DNA from: Geminicoccus roseus DSM 18922
GTDB lineage: Bacteria; Pseudomonadota; Alphaproteobacteria; Geminicoccales; Geminicoccaceae
Length of the DNA stretch: 64,000 bases
Reading direction: 5' to 3'
Assembly (NCBI RefSeq): GCF_000427665.1
Contig: NZ_KE386572.1
Span: 434,001-498,000, forward strand
The notes beneath the pieces are model-generated. The model did no database searches, was not told the origin of the DNA, and worked only from the letters and a program-made list of their open reading frames with translations. Within the stretch, counting starts at the first letter, position 1. Each line of letters begins with the position of its first letter. Positions 8,496 through 16,812 of the stretch are shown here, one piece after another. A program made the position numbers and the translations under genes.

Positions 8496-9503
8496 TCAAT
8501 GCGGCGCACCGGCCGGCAGGCGCTCGATCAGCGGGTGGAGGCAGGCGAACGCCCGGCTCGGGCTCCAGTTCGCCAGGACGGGATCCTGCACCCGGCAATC
8601 CGCCTTTGCCAGCGCGCAGCGTCCGGCGAACCGGCAGCCGGGCGGCAGGTCGATCGGGCTTGGCACCTCGCCCGGCAACGGCTCGGCGATCGGCTGGAAG
8701 AACTGCGGCGAGGCGTTGAGGAGCGCACGGGTATAGGGATGGGCCGGGGCTTTGAGCACCTCGCGGGTGGCCCCCGTCTCCACGATCCGGCCGAGATACA
8801 TCACCGCGATCCGGTCGCACAGATAGGACGCCACGCCCAGGTCGTGGGTGATGAACATCAGGCTGAGGCCCATCTCCCGCTGCAGGCCGCGCAGCAGTTC
8901 CAGGAGCTGGGCCTGGGTGGACACGTCCAGGCCGGAGACCGCCTCATCCGCCACCAGCACCGCCGGCTGCGAGGCCAGGGCGCGGGCGATCGCCACCCGG
9001 CGCACCTGCCCGCCGGACAGCGCGCTGGTGTAGCGGTCCATCATCTCCGGCGGCAGCCCGACCCGCTCCAGGAGCGCCGCCACCCGAGCCGAGCGCTCGT
9101 GCGGCGCGCACAGGCCATGATGGTCCAGTGGCTCGGCCACCAGATTCAGGATGTTCATGCGCGGGTTCAAGGAAGCGCGGGCATCCTGGTAGATCATCGC
9201 CACCTCGCGGTGGAAGCGCACCTTGTCGGCACCCTCCAGCGCGCCGATCTCCTTGTTGCGGAACAGCGCGCGCCCGTCGGTCGGGCGGGTCAGCCCGAGC
9301 AGCACGCGCAGGAGCGTGGTCTTGCCGGAACCGCTCTCCCCCACCAGCGCCAGGCTCTCGCCGGCATGCAGCGCCAGCCGCACCCCGTCCAGGGCCGCCA
9401 GGCGCCGGTGCGCGCCGGCCCGGAACAGCGTGCCGGGACCGCGCCCGACATCGTAGGCCTTCTCCACGTCGAGAAGGCGGAACAGCTCGGGACGTTCGGT
9501 CAT
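8496..9503 (-). CDS. Oligopeptide ABC transporter ATP-binding protein, DppF/OppF-like
   Basis: 335 residues. Walker A is GESGSGKTT, the Q-loop IYQDARASLNP, signature LSGGQVRR, Walker B VLVADEAVSGLD, and the switch His is in FITHDLGVA. The C-terminal oligopeptide-transporter extension holds the family Cys-containing stretch (CRFAGRCALAKADC), which in some relatives binds an Fe-S cluster. All catalytic residues are present. The start overlaps the stop of the partner ATPase (ATGA). It forms a heterodimer with the product of 9500-10504. Confidence 0.92.
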   Translation of the reverse strand: MTERPELFRLLDVEKAYDVGRGPGTLFRAGAHRRLAALDGVRLALHAGESLALVGESGSGKTTLLRVLLGLTRPTDGRALFRNKEIGALEGADKVRFHREVAMIYQDARASLNPRMNILNLVAEPLDHHGLCAPHERSARVAALLERVGLPPEMMDRYTSALSGGQVRRVAIARALASQPAVLVADEAVSGLDVSTQAQLLELLRGLQREMGLSLMFITHDLGVASYLCDRIAVMYLGRIVETGATREVLKAPAHPYTRALLNASPQFFQPIAEPLPGEVPSPIDLPPGCRFAGRCALAKADCRVQDPVLANWSPSRAFACLHPLIERLPAGAPH

Positions 9504-10504
9504 GCGGGGTTCCAGCAGGCGAGCCGCCGTCCGTCCACCACCTTCAAAGGCGGCTTCTCGGCGGCGCAGCGGTCCAGGGCGCGGGCGCAGCGGGGCGCGA
9601 ACCGGCAGCCGGGCCGTCCGGCGGCGAACGACGGCGCGCCGCCGGGCAGCGGGCGCAGCTCCTCGCTGTCGAGTTCCAGCACGCAGGCCTTGAGCCCCTG
9701 GGTGTAGGGATGCATCGGCCGGCGCAGCACCACCTCGCTGGGCCCCGCCTCCACCACCTGGCCGCCATAGAGCACCACGATCTCGTCGCAAGCCTGGCTG
9801 GCCAGCGCCAGGTCGTGCAGCACGAAGATGCAGCTGGCCTTGCGCCTGCGGGTCTCGTCCAGGATCAGCCGGATGATCTGGGCCTGGATGGTGACGTCCA
9901 GGGCGCTGGTCGGCTCGTCGGCCAGGAGCAGGTCGGGGTTGGACGAGAGGGCGATCGCGATCATCACCCGCTGCTGCATCCCGCCCGAGAGCTGGTGCGG
10001 GTAGGCGTCCAGCCGCCGCTCCGCGTCGTTCAGCCCGACGCTTAGCAGCAGCTCGACCGCCCGGGCGTGCGCCGCCGCCTTGTCCATGCCGAGCAGGCGC
10101 CGGAGCGGCGTGGTGAGCTGGCTGCCGATCGTGAAGCAGGGGTTGAGCGCCGAGGAGGCGTCCTGGAAGATCATCGCGATCCGCTGGCCGCGCAGCCGGC
10201 GCCAGTCCTTCTCCGACAGGGAAACCAGGTCCTCCGACCCGTCCAGCAGGACCCGCCCCTCCAGCCCGACCTCCGGCCGGCGCAAAAGCCCGATCAGGGC
10301 AAGAGCGATGGTGGACTTGCCCGCCCCGGATTCGCCGACCAGGCCCAGGGTCGCGCCGGAGCGCAGGGTGAAGGCGACCTCGTCCAGGATCAGCCGGTCG
10401 CCCCGGCTGAGCGAGAGCTGGTCCACGCAAAGCAGCGGCGGCTGCTCCACGGCCGGCGCTGGAGCGGGGGCCGGGGGCGCCAGTACGGTGGCCATGGCAC
10501 TCAT
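9500..10504 (-). CDS. Oligopeptide ABC transporter ATP-binding protein, DppD/OppD-like
   Basis: 334 residues. Walker [11 protein letters not shown]-loop [11 protein letters not shown], signature LSGGMQQR, Walker [13 protein letters not shown] and switch His in VLHDLALA are intact. The Cys-bearing C-terminal extension ([14 protein letters not shown]) is present. An Ala/Pro-rich 20-residue N-terminal tail precedes the domain. The chosen ATG at 10504 overlaps the upstream permease stop (ATGA); a second ATG at 10495 is possible. Both ATPase halves of this importer are complete, in contrast to the fused protein at 57290-59119. Confidence 0.92.
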   Translation of the reverse strand: MSAMATVLAPPAPAPAPAVEQPPLLCVDQLSLSRGDRLILDEVAFTLRSGATLGLVGESGAGKSTIALALIGLLRRPEVGLEGRVLLDGSEDLVSLSEKDWRRLRGQRIAMIFQDASSALNPCFTIGSQLTTPLRRLLGMDKAAAHARAVELLLSVGLNDAERRLDAYPHQLSGGMQQRVMIAIALSSNPDLLLADEPTSALDVTIQAQIIRLILDETRRRKASCIFVLHDLALASQACDEIVVLYGGQVVEAGPSEVVLRRPMHPYTQGLKACVLELDSEELRPLPGGAPSFAAGRPGCRFAPRCARALDRCAAEKPPLKVVDGRRLACWNPA

Positions 10505-11427
10505 CCCTGCTTGCGGAGTTTCGGGTCGAACTGCTCGCGCACCCCGTCGCCGACCACGCTCAGCGCGATCAGCAGGATCGCCAGGGCCGAGCCGGGCACG
10601 CCAGCGATCCAGGGGGCGAAGCTCACGAAGCTGCGCCCCTCGGCGATCATCAGCCCCCAGTCGGGCGTGGGCGGCGCCACGCCGATGCCCAGGAAGGACA
10701 GCCCCGACGACACCAGGATCGCGTAGCTGATCCGGATGGTCGCCTGGACCGCCAGCGGGAACACCACGTTCGGCAGGATGTGCCGCCAGATCACCGCCAT
10801 CCGCCGCACGCCCATCAGCCCGGCCGCCTCGACGAAGGCCTGGGCCTTCACCTGGAGCACGTCGGCGCGGACCGTGCGCGCGAACGGCCCGATCAGGGCC
10901 ACGCCCACCGCCAGGATCACCTTGTCGACCCCCTGGCCCAGGATCGCGATGAACGCGATCGCCATGATCAGGGAGGGCAGCGCCAGGACCGCATCGATCA
11001 GCCGCATCAGCAGCCATTCGACCGCACCCCCGGAAAGGCCGGCGGCAAGCCCCACCACCAGCCCGCCCCCCGCCCCGATCAGCACCGAGAAGAAGCCGAT
11101 CATCAGCGCGTAGCGGGCGCCGTGGATCGTGCGCGACAGGAGGTCCTGGCCGAAGGAATCGGTGCCCAGCCAATGCGCCGTGTTGGGCGGCGCCATGAAG
11201 TGCATCGGGTCCTGCGCGGTGGGCGGATAGGGCGCCACCCACGGAGCGAACAGGGCGGCCAGCAGGTAGGCGGCCACCACCAGCGCTGCCAGGAGGAAGA
11301 ACGGGTTGTGCCAGGCATGGGCGGCAAGCCCCGCCAGGCGCGAGCGCCTGCCCGGCAGCGGCATTGCGGAAGGAGCCTTGCCCCGCGGGCCGGCGGCCGG
11401 GGAGGCGGAGGTCAGGTTCAGCGCCAT
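10501..11427 (-). CDS. Oligopeptide ABC transporter permease, DppC-like
   Basis: 308-residue inner-membrane protein. A soluble Ser/Pro-rich N-terminus of about 35 residues leads into helix 1, then the conserved HWLGTDSFGQDLLSR segment of DppC/OppC permeases at about 85-100. The cytoplasmic coupling motif is around QAFVEAAGLMGVRRMAVIW. Five or six helices are visible. The start overlaps the stop of the DppB-like gene by one base (TGATG). It pairs with the permease at 11427-12374. Confidence 0.92.
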   Translation of the reverse strand: MALNLTSASPAAGPRGKAPSAMPLPGRRSRLAGLAAHAWHNPFFLLAALVVAAYLLAALFAPWVAPYPPTAQDPMHFMAPPNTAHWLGTDSFGQDLLSRTIHGARYALMIGFFSVLIGAGGGLVVGLAAGLSGGAVEWLLMRLIDAVLALPSLIMAIAFIAILGQGVDKVILAVGVALIGPFARTVRADVLQVKAQAFVEAAGLMGVRRMAVIWRHILPNVVFPLAVQATIRISYAILVSSGLSFLGIGVAPPTPDWGLMIAEGRSFVSFAPWIAGVPGSALAILLIALSVVGDGVREQFDPKLRKQG

Positions 11428-12374
11428 CAGCGGGGCCTCAGCCTCGGATCGAGATAGGGATAGGCCAGGTCCACCAGCAGGTTGGTCACCACGAACAGGC
11501 AGGCGGTCATCATCACGCCTGCCTGCACCACGCCGTACTCGCGGTTCAGCACGGCGCTGGTCAGCATCTGGCCGATGCCCGGCAGGGAGTACACCGTCTC
11601 GGTCAGGACCGCGCCCTGCAGGAGGGCTCCCAGCTGCAGGCCCAGGATGGTGACCAGCGGCATCAGCACGTTGCGCAGGCCATGGACCCAGACCACCCGC
11701 CAGGAGGGCTCGCCGCGGGCGCGCGCCGCGGCGATGTAGGGCTGCTCCAGCACCTCGATCAGGTTGGCGCGCACCAGCCGCACGATCATCGCCATGAAAT
11801 AGACGCTGAGCGTGACCGCCGGCAGGGTCATGTGGACGATGCCCTGCCAGAGGTCCTCCCAGGGGGCGACGAACCCCATGGTCGGGAACAGGCCGAGCGT
11901 CACCCCGAAGAACCAGATCAGCAGGATGCCCAGGTAAAAGCTGGGGAACGAGGTGGCGGTCAGGGAGAACACCGCGGACAGCGCGTCCCACACGCCGTCC
12001 TTGCGGGTCGCCGAAAGGACGCCCAGCGGCACCCCCACCAGGATCGCCAGCACCAGGGCGGAGGCCGCCAGCGTCAGCGTGACCGGCAGCGCCTCCAGGA
12101 AGGCGTACTGGAAGATCGGGACCCGCCCGATATAGGAGATCCCCCAGTCGCCCTGCACGAAGTCGCCGAGCCAGCGGCCGTACTGCTCCAGGACCGGCCG
12201 GTCGAGGCCGAGCTCGCGGCTGAGCGAGACATGCGCCTCCGGGGAGTACTCGCTGCCCAGCATGATCTCCACCGGGTCGCCCGGCGCCAGCTTCAGAAGA
12301 CCGAAGCTGGCGGCCGAGACGATCAGGAGCACCATCAGGGTCTGGCCGACCCTGGCGATGGCGGCCCAGGCCAT
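11427..12374 (-). CDS. Oligopeptide ABC transporter permease, DppB-like
   Basis: 315-residue inner-membrane protein. Its N-terminal helix is followed by the DppB-family APGDPVEIMLG motif and the LGLDRPVLEQYGRWL segment; near residues 200-225 is the coupling motif (EVLEQPYIAAARARGEPSWR), and near the C-terminus YSLPGIGQMLTSAV. TGATG overlaps join it to the binding-protein gene upstream and the DppC-like gene downstream, so the order on the minus strand is binding protein, DppB, DppC, DppD, DppF, ggt. Confidence 0.93.
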   Translation of the reverse strand: MAWAAIARVGQTLMVLLIVSAASFGLLKLAPGDPVEIMLGSEYSPEAHVSLSRELGLDRPVLEQYGRWLGDFVQGDWGISYIGRVPIFQYAFLEALPVTLTLAASALVLAILVGVPLGVLSATRKDGVWDALSAVFSLTATSFPSFYLGILLIWFFGVTLGLFPTMGFVAPWEDLWQGIVHMTLPAVTLSVYFMAMIVRLVRANLIEVLEQPYIAAARARGEPSWRVVWVHGLRNVLMPLVTILGLQLGALLQGAVLTETVYSLPGIGQMLTSAVLNREYGVVQAGVMMTACLFVVTNLLVDLAYPYLDPRLRPR

Positions 12375-13978
12375 CAGGCCAGGCTCACCGTGTGCAGGTC
12401 GAGGCTGTCCGCCGGCGCGTATTGGAAGCCCTGGACCTTCTGGTTGAAGATCTTGAACACCGGCATGTGCGAGACGAGGCCGATCGGCGCCTCGTCCATC
12501 AGGATGTCGCAGGCCTCGTCATAGAGCGCCTTGCGCTGGACCGGGTCCAGCACGACCTGCGCCTGCTCGACCAGCTCGTCGAAGCGCGGGTTCGACCATT
12601 TGTTGAAGTTCCAGGCGCCCTGGCTGTGCCACTCGGGGAAGATCGTCTCGTCGGGGTCGAGGTCGGCCCACCAGTTGGCCTCGAACAGCTCGAAGTCCCC
12701 GGCATTGCGCCGCGACACCCAGGCGGCGCGCTCGATCAGCTCGATCTTGGCGTTGATGCCGATCTCGGCCAGCATCGGCAGCACGGTCTGCGCCAGGCGG
12801 GTGCCGTAGGTGCCGTCCTCGGTCACCATGAAGGTCGGCTCGATCACGTCCTGGACCTTGGCCTTGGCCCGGAACTCCTTGGCCTTGGCGAGATCGAAGC
12901 GCTGGCCCCGGCCGGAACTCGCGATGTCCTTGTCGTAGAAGTCCGACATCGGCGGGGAGATCGGGGTGTAGGCGGGAATGCCCTGGCCGAAGAACGCCTG
13001 GCGGATGATCGCCTCGCGGTCCAGGCAGTAGGCCACCGCCTTGCGCAGGTTGATGTCGTCGAACGGCGGCTTGGCGCAGTTCATCGCCACGAAGACGTAG
13101 TTGCCCTCGATCTCGCCATGCACCTTCAGGTTCGGTGCTGCCTTGAGCTGCTCCACGAACTGCACCGGCGAATCGCTCAGGCCGTCGACCTGGCCGGACA
13201 TGATCGCCGCGATCGCCGAGGACGCCTCGCCCATCAGGTAGATCGTTGCGCCGTCGAGCTTGGGCAGGCCCGCCTCGAAATAGTCCGGGTTCTTTTCCAG
13301 CACGATCGAATCGTTCTCGCGCCAGCTCACGAACCGGAACGGGCCGGTGCCGACCGGATTACGCCCGAAATCCTTGCCGTATTTGTCGACCGCGGCCGGC
13401 GACACCATGGTGCCGGCGCGCCCGGTGCTGCCGGTGAACGCCACCGGCAGGAAGGCGTAAGGCTTTTTGAAGACCAGCCGGATCTCGTAGGGGCCGACCA
13501 CCTCGATCCGGTCCAGCTCCTTGTACTTCCAGGCATGGGGCGAGGCCGGCTCGCCATAGGCTACCCGCTCGACGTTCCACTTCACCACTTCCGCGTCGAA
13601 CGGGGTGCCGTCGTGGAACACCACGCCCTCGCGCAGCTTGAAGACGTGGATCTTGTCGTCGACGATCTCCCAGCTTTCCGCCAGGTCCGGCACGAAGCTG
13701 ACCCGCTCGCCGTCATAGTCGATCTTGAGCAGGCCGTTATAGATGTTGTTGTGGACCCGGACCGCACCCAGGAAGGCGGTGAAGTGCGGGTCGAGCGTGT
13801 CGACATGGTCGACCCAGGCGAGCTTGATGTGCCCGCCTTCCTGTGCCTGCGCCGGCGCCGGCTTGATCAGGCCGCCCGCGACGGCCATGGCGGCGCCGGC
13901 GCCGATCCCCTTGAGGAGGTCGCGACGCCTGAAATCCCGCAGCAGCCTGTTCGCGAGAACCGCCTTGCAATCCACCAT
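12374..13978 (-). CDS. Tat-exported peptide-binding protein of ABC importer (DppA/OppA-like, SBP family 5)
   Basis: 534 residues. The N-terminus carries a twin-arginine motif (RRRDLLKGIG) followed by a hydrophobic stretch and an Ala-rich cleavage region ending near QAQ, so export is probably folded via Tat. The mature part has the family-5 signature (WVDHVDTLDPHFTA, then LAESWEI and FHDGTPFDAEVVKWN). The start at 13978 has GGAAGG upstream; earlier in-frame starts lack a ribosome site and would bury the signal. It delivers peptide-like substrates to the DppBCDF-like transporter. With ggt at the end of the operon, glutathione or another gamma-glutamyl peptide is a reasonable candidate ligand. 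Confidence 0.9.
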   Translation of the reverse strand: MVDCKAVLANRLLRDFRRRDLLKGIGAGAAMAVAGGLIKPAPAQAQEGGHIKLAWVDHVDTLDPHFTAFLGAVRVHNNIYNGLLKIDYDGERVSFVPDLAESWEIVDDKIHVFKLREGVVFHDGTPFDAEVVKWNVERVAYGEPASPHAWKYKELDRIEVVGPYEIRLVFKKPYAFLPVAFTGSTGRAGTMVSPAAVDKYGKDFGRNPVGTGPFRFVSWRENDSIVLEKNPDYFEAGLPKLDGATIYLMGEASSAIAAIMSGQVDGLSDSPVQFVEQLKAAPNLKVHGEIEGNYVFVAMNCAKPPFDDINLRKAVAYCLDREAIIRQAFFGQGIPAYTPISPPMSDFYDKDIASSGRGQRFDLAKAKEFRAKAKVQDVIEPTFMVTEDGTYGTRLAQTVLPMLAEIGINAKIELIERAAWVSRRNAGDFELFEANWWADLDPDETIFPEWHSQGAWNFNKWSNPRFDELVEQAQVVLDPVQRKALYDEACDILMDEAPIGLVSHMPVFKIFNQKVQGFQYAPADSLDLHTVSLA

Positions 13979-14418
13979 GTCGCCACCTTCCGCTGGGTGC
14001 CTTGGGAGGGCCGGATCCGAAAACAGCGCAGCGCCGCTTGAGGGCATGAGAAGCATTGGGAAAGTGCGGCGGCTGCCCGGTCCGGCGGGTCGGCCCTGGT
14101 GCAGCAAGCCCCGTGCCAGCCGTGAAGCGCGCCGCTGGCGCGCCAGGAAGGCCGCCCAGGCTCCGCCCTGGCCATGGGGGAGGCAGTCGGCGGGCAGGAT
14201 GCCCATGCACGCTGCATCGGCCGCGACCGTTCGCATCAAGATCAGACAATAACCCGTATCGGAGTTGGGCCACGCTCCGGCGACAAGCCATGAGGCGAGC
14301 AAGCCGAAAAGGGAGGCGTTGCCGATATCGAGCCGGCCAACGGCGCCCGCGATGAAGCTCCTGGCCCTGTTGCCTTCCTGCCCGCCAGTCCCTCCCGCCC
14401 CAGCTCCGGAACCGATCC
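13979..14418. promoter_or_regulatory. 440-base divergent intergenic region
   Basis: Separates the minus-strand importer operon from the plus-strand amidohydrolase operon and must hold both promoters. The visible structure is a hairpin of two 7-bp arms with a 3-base loop (14127-14133 and 14137-14143) in the leader of the binding-protein mRNA. I found no convincing small gene or operator here. Confidence 0.4.
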
Positions 14419-16371
14419 ATGCCCCTGACCCGCCGCCAGGCCGGCGCGCTCGCGCTGGCGACGATCCCGCTGGGTGGCCGCAGCACCGCCGCCACCGACC
14501 GCCAGCCCGAGGCTCTTGCCATGACCGCCGACCTGATCCTCGTGAACGGCCGCTTCACCACCCTGGACCCGGAACATCCGGCACCCGAAGCGGTGGCGAT
14601 CGCCGAAGGCAGGTTCCAGGCGGTGGGCAGCACCGCCGAGATCCGGGCGCTGGCCGGCCAGGACACCCAGGTCGTCGACCTGGGCGCGCGCCGGGTGATC
14701 CCCGGCCTGATCGACAGCCACATGCACATCATCCGCGGCGGGCTGAACTACAACATGGAGCTGCGCTGGGACGGCGTCCGCTCCCTGGCCGACGCCATGG
14801 ACATGCTCCGGCAGCAGGCCGCGGTGACCCCGCCGCCGCAATGGGTGCGGGTGGTGGGCGGCTTCACCGAGCACCAGTTCGCGGAAAAGCGCCTGCCGAC
14901 CCTGGAAGAGATCAACGCCGCCGCGCCCGAGACGCCGGTGTTCATCCTGCACCTCTACGACCGCGCGCTCCTGAACCAGGCGGCGCTGCGCGCGGCCGGC
15001 TACACCCGCGACACGCAGGATCCGCCAGGCGGCGAGATCCAGCGGGACGCGTCGGGCGAGCCCACCGGCCTGCTGCTGGCCAGCCCCAACGCCACCATCC
15101 TCTACGCCACGCTCGCCAAGGGCCCGAAGCTCCCGCCGGAATACCAGCTCAACTCCACCCGCCACTTCATGCGCGAGATGAACCGGCTGGGCGTCACCGG
15201 GGTGATCGACGCCGGCGGCGGCTACCAGAACTATCCCGACGACTATGCGGTGATCGAGAAGCTGCACGCGGACGGCCAGCTCACCCTGCGGATCGCCTAC
15301 AACCTGTTCACCCAGAAGCCCAAGGAGGAGCTGGCCGACTTCCAGAGCTGGTCGACGCAGGTGACGCCCGGCCAGGGCGACGATCTCTACCGTCACAACG
15401 GGGCCGGCGAGATGCTGGTCTACAGCGCCGCCGACTTCGAGGACTTCCGGGTCGAGCGCCCGGACCTGCCGGCCTCGATGGAGGCCGAGCTGGAGCCGGT
15501 CGTCCGCCTCCTGGCCGAGAACCGCTGGCCCTGGCGGCTGCACGCCACCTATGACCAGACCATCGAGCGGGCGCTCGACGTGTTCGAGAAGGTCGACCGC
15601 GACATCCCGCTGCAGGGGTTGAACTGGTTCTTCGACCACGCCGAGACGATCTCGGATCGCAACATCGACCGGATCGCGGCCCTGGGCGGCGGCATCGCCG
15701 TGCAGCACCGGATGGCCTTCCAGGGCGAGTATTTCGTGGAGCGCTACGGCGCCGAGGCGGCCAAGGCGACGCCGCCGGTCGCGAAGATGCTGGCCGCCGG
15801 CCTGAAGGTCGGCGCCGGCACCGATGCCACCCGGGTCGCCAGCTACAATCCCTGGGTGTCGCTGTCCTGGCTGACCACCGGCAAGACCGTGGGCGGCCTG
15901 GCGCTCTATCCCGAGGAGAACCTGCTGGACCGCGAGGCGGCCCTGGCCCTTTGGACCCATGGCAACACCTGGTTCTCCGGCGAGGTCGGCAAGAAGGGCC
16001 AGATCGCCCCCGGCCAGCTGGCCGACCTGGCGGTCCTGGACCGCGACTATCTGGCGGTGCCGGACAGCGAGATCGCCGAGATCGAGAGCGTCCTGACCAT
16101 GCTGGGCGGCGCGATCGTCCACGGCAGCGGCGACTTCACCGGCATGGCGCCGCCCCTGCCCCCGGCCATGCCGGACTGGTCGCCGGTGCGCCGCTTCGGC
16201 GGCTACCAGCGCGCCGACGGCCAGCAGGCCACGACCAGGTTCGCCTGCGCCTGCGACAGCGCCTGCGGCGTGCACGGCCACGAGCATGCCAGGGCCTGGC
16301 GGGCCTCCGTGCCGACGGGCGACGAGGCCGGCTTCTGGGGCGCGCTCGGCTGCTCCTGCTGGGCGTTCTGA
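14419..16371 (+). CDS. Metal-dependent amidohydrolase (YtcJ/Amidohydro_3 family) with Tat signal and Cys/His-rich C-terminal tail
   Basis: 650 residues. The N-terminus LTRRQAGALALATIP looks like a twin-arginine signal; an internal ATG at 14521 (residue 35) would give a cytoplasmic form. The amidohydrolase barrel keeps HxH in GLIDSHMHI (His101, His103), later histidines in RLHATYD and FFDHAE, and the Asp in GAGTDATR. Relatives hydrolyse amide or ester bonds of small molecules, often with unknown substrate. The last about 53 residues are unusual: C610, C612, C616, H619, H621, H623, then C645 and C647, a potential metal or cofactor site. It heads an operon with DoxX, MFS and porin genes. Confidence 0.85.
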   Translation: MPLTRRQAGALALATIPLGGRSTAATDRQPEALAMTADLILVNGRFTTLDPEHPAPEAVAIAEGRFQAVGSTAEIRALAGQDTQVVDLGARRVIPGLIDSHMHIIRGGLNYNMELRWDGVRSLADAMDMLRQQAAVTPPPQWVRVVGGFTEHQFAEKRLPTLEEINAAAPETPVFILHLYDRALLNQAALRAAGYTRDTQDPPGGEIQRDASGEPTGLLLASPNATILYATLAKGPKLPPEYQLNSTRHFMREMNRLGVTGVIDAGGGYQNYPDDYAVIEKLHADGQLTLRIAYNLFTQKPKEELADFQSWSTQVTPGQGDDLYRHNGAGEMLVYSAADFEDFRVERPDLPASMEAELEPVVRLLAENRWPWRLHATYDQTIERALDVFEKVDRDIPLQGLNWFFDHAETISDRNIDRIAALGGGIAVQHRMAFQGEYFVERYGAEAAKATPPVAKMLAAGLKVGAGTDATRVASYNPWVSLSWLTTGKTVGGLALYPEENLLDREAALALWTHGNTWFSGEVGKKGQIAPGQLADLAVLDRDYLAVPDSEIAEIESVLTMLGGAIVHGSGDFTGMAPPLPPAMPDWSPVRRFGGYQRADGQQATTRFACACDSACGVHGHEHARAWRASVPTGDEAGFWGALGCSCWAF

Positions 16372-16374
16372 GCG

Positions 16375-16812
16375 ATGGCAACCGTCGCTCCACCGGCACG
16401 GTCCCGGGCCCTGGCGGTCCGCCCTGCAATCCACTGGCTGGCCCTGCTGGCGCTGTGCGGCGCCTACCTGCAGGGCGCGCTCGTCAAGCTGGTCGACTTC
16501 CCGGGCGCCATGGCCGAGATGGCGCATTTCGGACTGGCGCCCGCCGGCCCGATCGCCGTGCTGGTGATCCTTCTGGAACTGGGCGCCTCGGCGATGATCC
16601 TTTCGGGCGTCCTGCGCTGGCTGGGGGCGCTGGCCCTGGCCGTGTTCACCCTGCTGGCGACCTTCCTGGCGTTCCGCTTCTGGGAGTTCGTGCCGCCCGA
16701 GCGGATGATGGTGGCCAACGGCTTCTTCGAGCATCTGGGCCTGGTCGGCGGCTTCGTGCTGGTCGCCTGGCACGACCTGCGCGAGCCGCCCGGCCATGGG
16801 GACCGCCTGTGA
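16375..16812 (+). CDS. DoxX-family membrane protein
   Basis: 145 residues with four hydrophobic helices (about 20-40, 55-78, 82-103 and 118-138). The first-helix GAYLQGALVKLVDFPGA and the second-helix VLVILLELGASAMIL patterns are those of DoxX proteins. Members occur with redox and detoxification enzymes, but their biochemical role is poorly defined. It starts three bases after the amidohydrolase stop and overlaps the MFS start (TGATG), so it belongs to that operon. Confidence 0.8.
   Translation: MATVAPPARSRALAVRPAIHWLALLALCGAYLQGALVKLVDFPGAMAEMAHFGLAPAGPIAVLVILLELGASAMILSGVLRWLGALALAVFTLLATFLAFRFWEFVPPERMMVANGFFEHLGLVGGFVLVAWHDLREPPGHGDRL

Noticed and set aside
12392-14041. Open frame of 549 codons on the plus strand opposite the Tat-exported binding protein
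   Set aside because: It has no recognisable motif or ribosome site, and it mirrors the third-position GC bias of the real gene on the other strand.
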